The notes beneath the pieces are model-generated. The model did not search any database. It was given only the letters and a program-made list of their open reading frames with translations, and was not told the DNA's origin. From Haliotis asinina (lineage: Eukaryota; Mollusca; Gastropoda; Lepetellida; Haliotidae): a stretch of 64,000 nt of DNA. Position 1 is the stretch's first letter, and each line of letters starts with the position of its first letter. Of the stretch, positions 36,785 through 49,365 are shown piece by piece. The stretch spans positions 44,071,747-44,135,746 of the forward strand of contig NC_090292.1 of the NCBI RefSeq assembly GCF_037392515.1. Reading direction: 5' to 3'. Position numbers and translations under genes: made by a program.

Positions 36785-37573
36785 TGGTGTAAATCTCCTC
36801 CCTGAATAAGGTACGCATGTACAGTAATTGTGGTAAAGTAGAAATGTAGGACATCGTCTGGGTAATGCAAGACGAGTACTATTTCGAGCAACCATTTGCC
36901 GCTGTCGTAACTTGTAAGCCCTGTTGTTTTGGCTACAGCGTATTCAGGGGGGCTAGCGTATCTTCGTTGTTTGGTAGGTATCAACGTTGAATTGCCAACA
37001 TCCCTATCTGCAGGACTAGCTGCAGCCTTTCTCCGTTTCCTTGTAATGGTTGCCCTGGCTACATGCTGCAGTTTGAGAACAGAAAGGTGAATAGGGGAAT
37101 GACTGAACCACGAGATTCTGTCACGCGAATTCACAAGAACACGTGATTGTTAAATGGGTTAAACTGGGACTCATGTGAATTGCTTTGGTGTTCTGTGTTC
37201 AGCGCATGAATGTCTCATTTTGCATTGACGAGGCTGAATGCTGTTCTTTGTGTTAAAGTCTGGTCTTCATGGACCGAATATAAAAGTTTGTAGCCCGCCC
37301 TGTACCCAACTAGGCTGACCGAGACATTACACGGAAGAATCGATGCATCATTTTAATTAGCGATGCTAATATTTCCTTATCTCTTCATTAAAAACACACA
37401 ACGTCACTGGGTCATAAGTTTGATAAAACAACCCACAAATAGATGCACTGGAATGCCTTGGCAAAGGCTTGCTAATATTCATGTAAAATGAATAACAAAT
37501 GTGAATTTTACACGTCGCATTGTAGACACATTGGAACTACATGACGGACATGAATTGCATAAGTTTGGGACTC
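36785..37573. other. intergenic, nothing recognised
   Basis: A minus-strand open frame (36742-37134) has no domain or splice support. No repeat family recognised. Confidence 0.4.
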
Positions 37574-37822
37574 GTGAAGGTCCCGGGGTAGAATAGGCAT
37601 TCAGCAACCCATGCTTGCCATAAATGCGACTATGCTTGTCGTACTAACGGGATCGGGTGGTCAAGCGAATTGGTGTATTCATGTCATCAGTTCCCAAATG
37701 CGCAGATTGATGCTCGTGTTGTAGATCACTGGATTGTCTGGTGCAAACTCGATTATTTACACAGCTCCGCCATATAGCTGGAATATTGATGAGTGCGGCG
37801 TAAAACTAAACTCACTCACTGC
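37574..37822 (+). mobile_element. SINE copy
   Basis: Complete head to tail: GGGGTAGAATAGGCATTCAG, CATGCTTGCCATAAATGCGA, ATCAGTTCCCAAATGCGCAG, GATCACTGGATTGTCTGG, ATATAGCTGGAATATTGATG, GCGGCGTAAAACTAAACTCA. Confidence 0.92.
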
Positions 37823-39274
37823 ATACGTTTGGAAGCATGAGATTTTTGAGGGTAGAATGAAATATGTCCTGAAAACAGGGAAACACATATTTACGTTTGG
37901 TGTTAGCATGTATTCCGCAATACACCAGCTATATGTAAATAATCGGGTCTCATCCAGATAATCATGTGATCAAGAGCATGAACATCTATCTAAAGAATTA
38001 GGATTTCACGTCATCCAGCCTGACCTAGCCCAGACCGATACTGTACGATGTATGTAGTATAAGCAAACGAGTAAACAACGTAGAGACAACATTTTGTTTT
38101 TGTATGCACTGTGATGAAGAGGTTATCAGTAACATGTGTCAATCATCTATAACTCAGGAGATCAGGAACACTTAAACTGCGTCGCTTTGATCTGTAACAG
38201 TGTTTCGACCAGAGACCTCAGTGAGTAACGTCATGACCTTCGATGGATGAATATTGGATACAATGACATGTGCCAGCGGGACTGACCACCTGCTACCTGT
38301 AGTCGCCTTAAAATGTTAAAGGTTGAATGATTGCACTGCGGTAATGTCTTGGAAACAAGGTTGATAGTTTGGACTAATGATACGGTATCCCTGATGTACC
38401 TCAGTCAAACAGTTCTGTATGATGTAAGGGATGAGTATGTAGCTGGGCATGTTTTCATTCACTTAAATCCACCATCTGACAATTATCTGCATGCTGCCCT
38501 GTGTGCATGGCGTTTTCTTTTGTATTTTCTTTTTTCAATTCAGCTTTAGCGGCGTTGAACGTATTATTTGCTTGTGACAGCATCACAAACATTTCTTTTA
38601 AAACAAGATGTGCGTATTGGCATGGGGTACTATTTAAAGTAACCTTGTCAAAATGATAACCCTATGATAACTTAAACCCCCGCAACAGTCATTTCCAACC
38701 CAGCAGCATATCGTATGTGTATAACTTGTGTCACCTAATTGGTTTCATGGCCTGAGAATTTCTGTGCGTGGTAGTGGACTTGGCCTTTGAGTCATCTCTT
38801 TTTCTAGGAAAAGCAACCTGTTATGTGTGTTTGCATGTTTGTATTTGTCATGCTATCCTCACTGTATCACGAGTACTAATGAAATTAAGTAAACCGTTTA
38901 ATTGCCTTTCACATGTTGATGATAGCACGATTTTACGATTCTAACTCTAATGTGAGATGAAGTTTCTGAATGATTGTCAAAGGTGTTTATGAACAGATGG
39001 TTAAACAGAAGCATATATGGTGCAGTCCAACCATACTTAGTCATGTTGAGAAATGATTTACAAACGCTGAGCACTAATGTCATGAACACTGGTGTAACTT
39101 GAATGCTATATGTCATGTTAGAGAGACTACCAGACTTATCAAGACCCAAGGGAGATGGCCATGTCCCCTTCCAACCATTCTTTGGAGTAGTTACTTCGTG
39201 CTTTGCTTTGAATCCTGTTGGACAGTTAGCATCACGCACAGCATTACTTGTCTTAGGGTACGTAATCATGGTCG
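37823..39274. other. intergenic, nothing recognised
   Basis: This is the pre-insertion flank of the full-length LINE. Short ORFs only; I could assign no gene. Confidence 0.4.
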
Positions 39275-39840
39275 CCATAGATACAGTGAGTGAGTGAGTG
39301 AGTTAATGTTTAACGTCACATCGGCAATATCTCAGCCATATCGTGACGAGAACATTTAATACTAAAATGAAATATATGTCTATTATAAAACCTGTCAGCG
39401 AAGGACAGTAAAACAACTAGAATATCACAGAGTAGAATATAAAACTAGTAACTATACCTAAAACAATTTATCTATACAGGACAATACAATGTAAAAATGG
39501 GCTATAGATTGCTAACAACTGAAGGTAGATCACCATACTAGGGACCATGGGGACTTACAGTATTTTTGCTACCTGCATGGACCCTAGCTGGATTTACATC
39601 ATTCCCTCAGCCGTCAGCAATTTGTGAAATCTAGCCATACAATAAAAAGACGCATATTCTACGATTAAAAACCTGGAAATTTAGAATTGACTTTGACTGT
39701 TTGAGGACTTACGTACCCTCTCAGGAGGACAATAATTTTACAATACTTCAACCCCCTTTGAGGGTACAGCCACTAACAATTCAAGTTACTAATCTAAACT
39801 ACCAATCATTTAAATATATCTATCTACAGAAACATATTGC

Positions 39841-40742
39841 TCAAAATTCAACCATGAAATCGATTTCCTTTAAAAAGCCAATGATTAAATGAAAACTAAC
39901 AGTGGTAAAAAGGTCCATCATAGTTTTGACACTGAAATATTTATCCCTTGTGATGGAGAATTCGACACAGTCAAGCAGAATATGCTTGACCGTGACTCTC
40001 TCACCACAAGGGATACAAAATGGATGATCCTCACCTTTCAAAAGATATGAATGAGTATATCTAGTATGGCCAATACGACATCGTCGTAAAATAACCTCTT
40101 CAAATCTGGACTGACAGCCCAAGTAGGTGTAACCAATATACGGTTTTATTTCATGTAATTTATTGGTACCTACTTGGGTGTCCCACTTCTTCTGCATCAG
40201 ATCACGGATGTAAGTTCTAATACTAGCTTTGTAATCAGTGTAAGGAATAAGAAGTGGTGTCATAGATTTCTTGAGTGCTGCCTTAGCAGCAAGATCAGCC
40301 ATTGCGTTACCGGAAATACCTACGTGGCTGGGTAACCAACAGAAGACGATGTCGTATTGGCCAGTAGCAAGATTATTATACAATTCAATAATTTCTATCA
40401 AAAGTGGATGTTTACAAGAAATATTTTTAATCGCCTGAAGGCAAGAAAAAGAGTATATTGTTTACGTTTAGGGTGTCTCTGAATATACCTAAGAGCTGTC
40501 AATATGGCGTTAGCTTCTGCAGTAAAAATAGAGCTGTTATCTGGTAATCTAGAAGATATTGTTCTGGATACAATGACAGTGGCACAAGCCACTACGCCAC
40601 CGTCCTTGGACCCATCTGTAAAAAAGGGTTTGTAATTGCTATATTTATGGTTTAATTGATGATATTGTTGTTTATATTGTAAGTCATTTGTTTCTGATTT
40701 TTTAAATGATGTTAATGTTAGGTCAACTTGTGGCCTAACCAA
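39841..40742 (-). pseudogene. LINE-A1 RNase H domain and C-terminal zinc motif
   Basis: Two frames joined by an indel near 40400. The first (40398-40742) has FFTDGSKDGG, the first catalytic Asp, and AEANAILTAL with the catalytic Glu. The second (39841-40401) has WLPSHVGISGNAMADLAAKA with the last catalytic Asp. The C-terminal CIPCGERVTVKHILLDC is the Cys-His motif seen at the end of I/Jockey-type ORF2 proteins. The Asp of the middle block falls at the frameshift. Confidence 0.9.
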
Positions 40743-41177
40743 TTGCCAAGGAGGAGAAGAAAGAAGACGGGAAGGAGCTATGGTTTCCAGCTCAATGCCG
40801 GCCGAAGAAAGAAAAGGTTTAATTCTGTGTCCGAGAGGTGGAACAAGAGAACACTTTTTGTTGTATAAATCCTCGTAGATAGGATTGAAAACACAGTTAT
40901 ATGCCGGGTTAGATTTGTTAGAGTATAGTTTTGTAGCATATTGTAAAGATAATTTTATATGTCACCGAGTGAGAGATGGCTCATCTGCCTCGGCATAGAG
41001 ACTGTCAACGGGAGAAGTTCGAAAAGATCCAAGACATAATCTTAGACCTTGATGATGGATGGAATCTAACATTTTGAGGCTGCATTTACAGGCTCCACCA
41101 TATACAATGGAACCATAGTCACGTTTGGAGCGAATGAGTGATCTCTATAAGTGAAGTAGGGTGGTTTGATCGCCTCC

Positions 41178-42218
41178 CTATTTTGAATTGGAAACAACTT
41201 TTAACAAGTCGAGTGCCTTCAAACATTTAACTTTAAGGGATTTAATATGTGGCAAGAACGTCAAGTGGGAGTCAAATATAAGACCCAGAAACTTGGCCTC
41301 TTTAACAACTTTAATAGGTGTGCCGTTTAGATACAGTTCAGGGTCCTTATGTGATTTGTATTTACGGCAGAAATGTATACAGTTAGGTTTAGACTTAGAA
41401 AATTTAAAGCCGTTTTCCAAACACCATTTATTTATCTTGTTCAGACACAATTGCATTTGCTGTTCAATAGTATGCATGTTTTTACCTCGACATGAAATGT
41501 TAAAATCATCCACAAAAAGTAATCCATCAATTGAATCGTTTAAAACCTTTGATAAACTGTTTATCTTGATGCTTAACAGTGTAACAGACAAAATACTGCC
41601 TTGTGGTACACCCTGATCCTGACTGTAATGATCAGACAGGGTAGAACCCACACGAACTTGAAATTGTCTATCATTTAAAAACATGGCTATAAATTGAGGC
41701 AATCGGCCTCGCAATCCGAAGTCATGTAAATCTGTTAAAATCCCATGTTTCCAAGTGGTGTCATATGCTTTTTATAGATCAAAATATAGATAATTTGACG
41801 AGGAAGATTGTTTTGCCAAAGTTTCACCAAGTGTATTAGCAATATCGATATCATTAGTTAATAACTGGTTTCCACCTTTAAGGTGGTGAATACTAGATTT
41901 GGAGCCTTTACCTTTGATTTTCTGGATCATATTCCAGACTTTAGATATCGGTGTACGTGAATTAATGTTTGATACATATCGTTGCCAAGATTGGCGTTTG
42001 CTTTGTTTAAAAGTACGCCGTGCTTTAGCATTTACAATCTTAAATTTATTCAAATTATGCACCATGGGGTGTCGACAGAAATAGTGTTCTGCCTTTTCCC
42101 GTTCCTTTCTAGCTTGTTTACATTGATCATTGAACCATGGTTTGCGAATATGTGGAGTGAGTGAGGTAATATTTAACGTCACATCGGCAATATTGCAGCC
42201 ATATCGTGACGAGAACAT
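41178..42218 (-). pseudogene. LINE-A1 reverse transcriptase, internally deleted
   Basis: The 42218-41772 frame is the region before the RT core (HIRKPWFNDQCKQARKERE). It then jumps into the palm at KAYDTTWKHG near 41760, so the RT finger motifs are deleted. The rest has QGVPQGSILS and the catalytic FVDD (LLFVDDFNISC), then the thumb (KSKPNCIHFCR, AKFLGLIFDSHLTF). This is the usual LINE order with one internal deletion. Confidence 0.9.
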
Positions 42219-42663
42219 TCTTGAAAAAAGAATTTATGCATATGGTAAAAACCTGTCAACGAAGGACAGTAAAACAGCTAGAGTATCACAATAAGAATTA
42301 AAACTAGCGTGAAAAGTTAAAACCAATATCATTATTCGGACAGTACAATGTAAACACAGGCTATAGATCACCAACAACTGAAGGTAGGTCACCATACTAG
42401 AGGCCATGGGGACTTACAGTGCTTCTGCTATACATTGATTCACACCATCCCTTCAGCTGCTTGTGATTGTATGCAAGATTAGCCACAAATTAAAAAATAA
42501 CAAAAATACTACGGTTAAAAAGATGGAAGACTAAATTTGACTTTAAATGTTTTGGGACTTACGTACCCTCTCAGGAGGACAATAATTTTACGGTACTTCA
42601 ACCCCCCTCGAGGATACAGCCACTAACAATCTCAGTTACTAATTCATCTTGCGAATATGTGGA
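42142..42663 (-). mobile_element. nested LINE 3'-end insertion inside LINE-A1
   Basis: 42157-42648 is a 492-bp 5'-truncated LINE 3' end, with tail GAGTGAGTGAGG at the left, flanked by a perfect 15-bp target duplication TTGCGAATATGTGGA at 42142-42156 and 42649-42663. Removing it and one repeat rejoins the host ORF2. It has the same orientation as the host. Confidence 0.95.
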
Positions 42664-42779
42664 ACTGTAGAGGACTTTGGTATACACTCATGAGCAATAA
42701 CATTCATTTCATCACAAAAAACGTTGAATAGCATCAGGAACATTATCAAAAAGTTCAGGTTTAAGCCTGTCAACTCACA

Positions 42780-43470
42780 GAGTTTCATATAAACGCCAGT
42801 TAGCCTCTTTGAACTTCCATCTTGATGATGGAGGATTATCAGATGGATTCTCAGGTTTTAGTAACGTTGGGAAATGGTCACGCCCACAGAGGTCATCATG
42901 AACTGACCATTCAAATTCATGTAGAAGGCTTGAATCACAAACCGATAAATCAAGGGCTGACTATGTTCCTGTGCCAGGATGTAGATATGTGTTCGACCCA
43001 TCATTGAAAATACATAAATCATTTTCGGAACAGAACTCCTCTAGTATTTTACCTTTATCATTTGTAGTTGTACCACCCCAGAGTGGGTTGTGGCCATTTA
43101 CGTCTCCCATAATAACACAGGGTTTCGGGAGTTGGCTATACAAATTTTGAAGTTCGGTCTTCTGAAGTGTTGAAGACGGTGAGATATATAAAGAGCATAG
43201 TGTGAGTGCAACGTGTAAAGTAAGTCTCACGGCAACAGCCTGGAGACCAGTATTAAGAATAATAGGGCTCTGAATAATATTCTGGTTTATAAGGATAGAA
43301 GCTCCTCTCGCCCGGGGGTGAAAAAGAATGGTAAGCATTGAAATGGCGTAGGTCAAAAGTATCCGTCTGCTTTAAATATGTCTCCTGCAGACAGACTGCT
43401 GATGGAATAAAGTCCTGGATCAATAGCTGTAAATTACTGACATTATTATTTAGCCCTCTGCAGCTCAACT
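42780..43470 (-). pseudogene. LINE-A1 APE-type endonuclease domain
   Basis: ORF2 N-terminus: QLSCRGLNNN (CRGL is the usual first motif), CLQETYLK with the catalytic Glu, then after a frameshift near 43300 SILINQ, SLYISPSS and GDVNGHNPLWGG with the catalytic Asp/Asn. TAC to TAG at 42961 interrupts the next block, where SALDLSV and WSVHDDLCGRDHFP with the terminal Asp-His follow in frame. Confidence 0.88.
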
Positions 43471-43491
43471 GTATGATAGTATAAGAAGAAA

Positions 43492-44782
43492 CTATCTTTT
43501 GGGGGGATTTATTGGGGATCTACCCCGCACCTTTTTGGAGGGCGACAGGCTATGTGCCCTAGAATGGACGTTTTCAGATACCTCCATGTCCTCCAGAGAT
43601 CCATATCTGTTGTGTAGCTGTATTTTATTTCCTGACCCTTTCGGGGCTCTTCCACTTTGTCTTTTTGAGGCCTCATGCTTCAGTTTACTTTTGCTTGATA
43701 CAGCTGACTTAGTATCACATGACGATTTAGATTGTGAACGCAACTGAGAGGATCGCTTAAGATCAGATGAAAACTCTGACTGCTTTTGTGAATGACTAGG
43801 AAGTGACTCCGTAGTTTGAGACGATGTGGTAGGATATAACATCTGGGGAGAATCACATTTGACCCAAGTCAAATTTGTTTGACAGCTTGTGGATAAAGTA
43901 GATGGTTTATGGCTATATTCAGTTGATGTTTTGATTACAGAAGCATAGCTGTCTGGAAGCTCAGATCTCTTGACAAGTTTTTTGGCATCCGAGAAACTGA
44001 TGTTTTGTGTAAATTTAATCTTGTTAATTTCCATGTGTTCTTTCCAAATCGGGCATTCTTTTGAAAAAAGATGAATGGTTTCCTGAACAGTTGGTGCACT
44101 TTTTAAAGGTACTTGTACAATCTTCCGTTGTGTGTGACTTCTCACCACAGTGAGCACACACAACGGACAATGTACAAGTATTTACGCCATGGCCGTACTT
44201 CTGGCATTTAAAACATCTGAGTGGATTGGGAATGTACACGTCAACCTTTATGTTGCAGTAACCAGCCTCCAATGATTTTGGAGCTGTCGGAGACGAAAAG
44301 GAAAAGAGATAAGTATTGGTGGGAACAGTTTCATTGTTACTACGGGTCGAAAAGCGTTTCACATAGAGCACACCTTGATCTTTCATCTCGTATGCAATGT
44401 CAATTTCTGACATTTCAGCAAATAGTCGATCGCGGTCCCTGATGATGCATTTGCTTGTATTTAAGGTCTTATGAGCAGAGACCGTAACTGGAACGCCAAC
44501 GAATGATTCGGTACTCATAAGGTTGGCTGATTGCTGTCTTTCAGAGCATTCAACCAGCAGCGCACCTGAACGTAACTTTCGTATGTTTTTTACTTCTCCA
44601 GCAATACCCTGAATACCCTTAGATATTGCAAAAGGATTCAGCTTGAAAGGTGTCTTGCCATCAGTTTCAATCACTAGAAAACGTGGCCAGAAATCAATTG
44701 ATTTGGACGGTCGGATGTCATCATCAGTGGGATCAGTTTCAAGAGGACGTTTGGTTTTCTTAGTTGGGGTTTCATAAGCCAT
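43492..44782 (-). pseudogene. LINE-A1 ORF1 (gag-like, zinc knuckles)
   Basis: Starts MAYETPTKKTKR at 44782. A region near residue 30 (FWPRFLVIETD) begins the conserved gag-like fold, which recurs in the other copies. It has knuckles CFKCQKYGHGVNTC and CAHCGEKSHTTEDC and a third CTNCSGNHS. A single frameshift near 44050, inside the third knuckle, moves the reading to the frame that ends PINPPKR and stops at 43492. The C-terminal part is Ser/Lys-rich. It would bind element RNA. Confidence 0.9.
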
Positions 44783-45368
44783 GTTTAATGTTTATATTTT
44801 CATCACCCGAGCTCCCCACCCACCACGGAGTATCACAAGGACAATGCTAAAAACAAGTGGGTCTCCAACTTGCAGCACCAAGGATACTCGGATGATATAC
44901 TCCAGCAGAAGAGTTATAAATAACACATTCACCAGATTGGCCCATGAGCCACCGCCTTCTGGGTATAAGACTCTAGGCAAAGTTCAAAACATCATAATGA
45001 AGATCTTTAACATTTTATATAAACAAATGTGCCAAGTCCAAAAGTAGCTCTTTTCCAAATTAAAACTGTGTAATGACATAAGTCCATACACAGGGCTTGG
45101 CGTGACCAGCCGATTGATAGAATCGGGCCGATTCTACCACCCGTCCAGGTGAAGTCAGGGCCGAAGTGGTGTGTTGAGCAACAGGAACACAGGTCCTGCT
45201 CCCATTGCCCTCAACCACCAGGATCCCCTCCTCCACCGACACAGGGCCGCAACCCACGGCAAACGGGTTGGTGGACCAAATATCCCCCCAGGTCCACAAC
45301 GGGGGTGTCGGCGAGCTCTTCGCGTTACCCAGCACCTACCACGAGGAGGTGGCTCGCCACGGGTGCCT
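44783..45368 (-). promoter_or_regulatory. LINE-A1 5' UTR
   Basis: It begins AGGCACCCGTGGCGAGCC at 45368. The first about 300 bp are GC-rich and full of short inverted repeats (CCACCTCCTCGTGGTGGG) and are conserved at the start of every other 5'-complete copy (47779, 54246, 58617 minus, 61143). As in other I-clade LINEs, an internal promoter is expected here; this is inference. Confidence 0.7.
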
Positions 45369-45380
45369 CCATAGATACAG

Positions 45381-46192
45381 CGAATCGTCTTTGGCATTAC
45401 ACTTCAACAATATCATATGTACAATTAACAATCAGTTATTTTGAAGTACAAACAAAGTATTATAAACAGATCACATTTCCAGACTGTACAATGACTTGAG
45501 TTGGGCTTTGCGTCATATCGACATTTTTTTCCAGACATATCATGCCGAGAATAAAGTTTGCATCCAAACTGTATAACATTACCCTTGACCAGAGTTCAAT
45601 ATACTTGACACCTAAAGCCTGTCAGTTAACATACATGAAATAAGCCTTTTGTTGTACAATGATCCCTGATCATACTCACAAAGAAGTACGTGATGTCATT
45701 TGTTTTCCAGTACGACTTAGTAGGTGAAATACTGATATTTAACAAATAATATTCTATAGGGACCATTCCTCAAGCAGTAGCAAAGGTAGAATTCTAGCAA
45801 AGGTAGAATTGTCTAGATTATAGGCTTCATGTTAGACATGATAGACAAAAGCGTGGTTCAGTATAGTTCACTGGTTTATTGACTCACAACTTGATGTATG
45901 CCATATTACAGCAAAGGCTGTGAGGAAAAGCATGGTCCAGGTACTGTGAGTCTATTAAAATGGTCACATGCAGTGCAATAATATTCCAATCATTAAGTGC
46001 CAAAAACTATTTTACAGTAGCGGGTTCAGTAGACCCCAGACGTGTGTCATATTTGCCTCTGCTCATGAAGTGCTGTTTTACTGGAATAGCTAGGGACATT
46101 TGCGAGGACAAAAAAACCCCCTTCATCCCTCTTTGTTGCAAAAACTCCAAAAGTCATCAATGAGGGGTTACATCAAAAACGTTTCACCATCG
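45381..46192. other. 3' flank of the ankyrin exon
   Basis: Contains the 3' UTR side of the minus-strand ankyrin exon and LINE-A1's 5' flank. A short duplicated GCAAAGGTAGAATT occurs at 45780-45810. No other gene recognised. Confidence 0.4.
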
Positions 46193-47394
46193 TTATCTTT
46201 GATTGAGTCTAGCTCCATTATTTACGAGTAGTTCCACCACATTCTCATATCTTCTTTCTACTGCTAACATTACCGGTGTCATCTGCTTGTTTCCCCTGCT
46301 GTTTATGTCCAGCAGGTTCAGTGAGAGGAGGTATTTAATTACGTCAAATTTCCCCTGACTACAGGCAATGTGAAGGATGTTGTTTCCCGTTTTTGCAGTG
46401 AGTGACAGGTCTGATCCATGCTTTACAAGTAATTCCACCACTTCCTTATGTCCATAGTAAGCTGCTAACATCACTGGTGTCATCTTCCTACATCCTCTGC
46501 GGTTTATGTCCACACTGTTCAGTGACAGGAGATATTTAACTACATCAAATTGTCCCCGATTACAGGCCATGTGAAGCATATTATTTCCCTTTGATGCAGT
46601 GAGTGACGGATCAGCTCCATGGTTTACGAGTAATTCCACCACTTTTGTATGTCCCTCTTTGGCTGCGAGCATCCCTGGTGTCCTCTTCGCAAATCCCCTG
46701 CTATTCACGTCCAACGAATTCAGTGAGATGAGATATCTAACAACCTCAAATTGTCCCAAGTGACAGGCAAAGTGAAGGATGTTCCCTTTTCGTGCGCGGT
46801 TCCAAAGATCTGCTCCACGTTTTACAAGCAATTCCACCACTTCTGTATGTCCCTGGTTGGTTGCTACCATGACTGGTGTCATCTTCCTCCATCCCCTTTT
46901 GTTTATGTTGATCGTGTTCAGTGAGAGGAGATATTTAACTACATCCAATTGTCCCTCGTAACAGGCAAGGTGTAGGGCGTTACCACCTGTTTTATCCTCT
47001 AGTGACACGTCAGCGCCTTTGTCCACAAGCAGTTCCACCACATGTTTGTGTCCGTTCTCTGCCGCCAGCATGAGAGGTGTTTTCCAGCATGGCATTCTAG
47101 TATCGATGTCCCTGGTGTTTTGTGAAAGGACATACTTCACTAAATTTACGTTTCCTCCAAGACAGGCTGCTTGAAGGATATTGATGCTGAATCTATCTAC
47201 AAGTGACACTTCAGCTCCTTTACTCACAAGTAGCTCGAACACTTCTCTGTGTCCCCCAATGGCTGCCCACATCAACGGTGTTCTATGAATCCACTCTTTA
47301 CAATTCACGTTCACGTGTTTCTGTGACAATAAGTATTTAACCCTTGACAGGTTCCCATTCTTTGAAGCGGTATGAAGGTCACACAACGGCGGAG
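46193..47394 (-). CDS. ankyrin-repeat protein, last exon (400 codons)
   Basis: A TTTCTGTTACAG acceptor at 47395-47396 opens the frame in phase 1, and it runs uninterrupted to a stop at 46193. About twelve ankyrin repeats of 33-35 residues follow one another, with the TPLMWAA / TPVMLAA helix motif, GHxxVVELLV, and a second alternating type of unit (NILHIACxxGxFDVVKYLLS LN). The alternation means the true unit is a pair of about 67 residues, so the array probably grew by duplication of pairs. Ankyrin repeats bind other proteins; the partner is unknown. Two Cys-rich exons upstream on the same strand have matching phases and may belong to it. The ATG at 47422 lies in the upstream intron by this model. 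Confidence 0.85.
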
Positions 47395-47569
47395 CTGTAA
47401 CAGAAAAGAAAGCTCTATACATTTCTAAACGATACGTACAAGACTGATGTTTATATCCGCAAATCCAGAGTATGAAGGTTGCACTAGGATAAGAAAATGT
47501 TTATATGAAATGTATGGTGAATATATCTAATTATGATGAATAAACTTAAAAGTGAAAATTTGACTTGGC

Positions 47570-47706
47570 AGCTGAAGTTGAAGTGAGTCACGAGCTGTTG
47601 GAATTGTGCGTTATGGCTGAAGTTGAAGTGAGTCACGAGCTGTTGGAATTGTGCCTTATGGCTGAAGTTGAAGTGAGTCACGAGCTGTTGGAATTGTGCC
47701 TTATAG
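47570..47706. repeat. 45-bp tandem triplication
   Basis: Three units of 45 bp (GCTGAAGTTGAAGTGAGTCA...), nearly identical. The frames on both strands stay open because 45 is a multiple of 3. Confidence 0.95.
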
Positions 47707-47778
47707 GCAGTTGTAGCAGTTTGGTACATCAAGTTATTCAATACTTCTACAATTTGTTCGCAAACGTCCACAGAATGA

Positions 47779-48719
47779 CGCACCCGCGAAGAGCCACCTC
47801 CTCGTAGTGGGTGCTGGATAACGCTTAGCTAAGCGCTCTTCTCACGTGTGGCCTCTGGAAGGAATTTATCCACAGTAGCCCATTGCTCGTCTAAGAGGCG
47901 ACCAATTGGGGCAACCTGTTTGCCGTGGGTTGCGGAAGGGATCCAGGTGGTTGAAGGCAATTGGGGCTTCTACTCGTGCTCATCACACCACTTCGGCTGT
48001 TACGGGTGGTAGAATTGGCCCGATTCTATCAATCGGCCGGTCACGTCTTTCCCCGTCCATGGTGACAATGTATTGCCCATTTAAACTATCATTGGATCTT
48101 GGCAATTTCTATGTTTAATATATAAACTATTTATGTATTGAATTGCGTTCTTTTTCGCGAGTTGTGTTCCGGAAACGAAGCCCATCCCACCTTTAGACGT
48201 TCAACAAAACTATAAAGAAAACACATGCCAAATGTTCAGTTTATTACATCTGTTAACTTTGGTCTAAAATATTAAGTCCTATGCCAGGAGGTCAGTCAGG
48301 TAGATGGATTATTTGTTTAATCCTAATGCTGGAGTATGGCATCCGGGTATCGCTGGTGCTGGGTGGTGAGCTCGGATGATGAAACTTTCCACAATACCTA
48401 TGACTTACGAAACCCCTATTACCGAAAAGAAACGTCCATTTGACTCTGATCTTAATGACGAGCGACTGCCCACTTCCATTGATTACTGGCAACGTTCCAT
48501 TGTTTGTGAGGCCGTTGACAAAATACCATTAAAGCTGAACCCTTTTGCTGTATCAAAAGGTATACATGGCATTGGAGGGGATGTTTAAACATGAAATGTT
48601 TACAGATAGGTGCACTTCTAGTTGAATGCAGCTGAAAACAAGAGGCAACCAACTTCATGCCAACAGACTCGTTTGTCGGCATTACTGTATCAGTCTCTGC
48701 CCACCGAACACTTATCACA
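47779..48719 (+). mobile_element. LINE copy A2: 5' UTR and ORF1 start only
   Basis: The 5' UTR (47779-48060) is a diverged version of the family start. The ORF1 start (48406 onward, MTYETPITEKKRP, YWQRSIVCEA, LNPFAVSKGIHGI) runs to about 48715. Part of the 'GGAAACGAAGCCCATCC' dispersed repeat (48150-48270) sits inside. Truncated at its 3' side by copy A3. Confidence 0.85.
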
Positions 48720-49240
48720 AGTGAGTGAGTTCATATTTAACGTCGCATCTCAAATATTTCAGCCCTATCGTGACAAGAACATTTGACACTAAAATTGAAT
48801 GCATGGACACTATAAAAATCTGTCGATGATGGACAGTAAAATATAAGAATATAATAGATATAAATATAAAACTAGCGAACGTTTCACATTGAAAGGAAAT
48901 ATTTGCATAATGCAAAAAACGTGTCGTGAAAGGACAGTATGATAACTAGAATATCACGGTTACGATTAAAACTAGCGTGTAAAATTAAAACCAGTATCAC
49001 TATTTGGACAATACGAACTTCGCTTACAACGAACTGAAAACAACAGTCCCTTTGAGTTCGTCATAAACGAATATTACTGTATAAAAACAGGCAAAAGGTA
49101 GCCAACAGCAGAACGTGGATCAACACAATAGGGACAATGGAGACTTATCAGTTATGAAAATATCCTTTTAAAAAGTTTGACCGTTTATTCTCTCGTCGCG
49201 ACTCATACACGAAATCTATGATCCTCACCTTTCAATTATG
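48720..49240 (-). mobile_element. LINE copy A3: 3' end in opposite orientation
   Basis: Starts with the GTGAGTGAGTT tail and the TTTAACGTCGCATCTCAAAT block at 48721, then the 3' UTR. A jump near 49219 reaches GATCCTCACCTTTCA, which matches the end of ORF2 (40024-40040). The opposite orientations of A2 and A3 suggest insertion of A3 into A2. Confidence 0.8.
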
Positions 49241-49365
49241 TGAATATTTTGGTAGAAGCGCACACTGTTATATATCTCAAATAGTATGGTTGATCTATGT
49301 GGTAACTAGATTGAATGAGACAATATTGAAATGAATATCGTGGATGTTCTGCTTGGTACACCTAC

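Larger units (their letters stand above)
39275..45380 (-). mobile_element. full-length I-clade LINE (LINE-A1) with 12-bp target duplications
   Basis: The element body is 39287-45368, flanked by CCATAGATACAG at 39275-39286 and 45369-45380. From its 5' end it has a GC-rich 5' UTR, ORF1 with zinc knuckles, an APE-type endonuclease, a reverse transcriptase, an RNase H, a CCHC-type C-terminal motif, a 3' UTR and an (ACTC)n tail (GAGTGAGTGAGTGAGT on the plus strand). RNase H plus an APE endonuclease points to the I/Nimb group. It carries stops, frameshifts, an internal RT deletion and a nested insertion, so it is dead. Without the nest it would be about 5.6 kb. Confidence 0.92.
47395..49365 (-). 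other. putative intron of the ankyrin locus, filled by LINE pieces
   Basis: If the upstream Cys-rich exon joins the ankyrin exon, this is the intron between them. It holds a 45-bp triplication, two LINE pieces in opposite orientation and part of a dispersed repeat. I could not find a transmembrane exon here. Confidence 0.35.

Noticed and set aside
41188..41616. plus-strand ORF of 142 codons
   Set aside because: Antisense shadow of the LINE reverse transcriptase.
45149..45499. overlapping proline-rich ORFs
   Set aside because: All lie in the GC-rich LINE 5' UTR and recur in every copy in both strands without start or domain.
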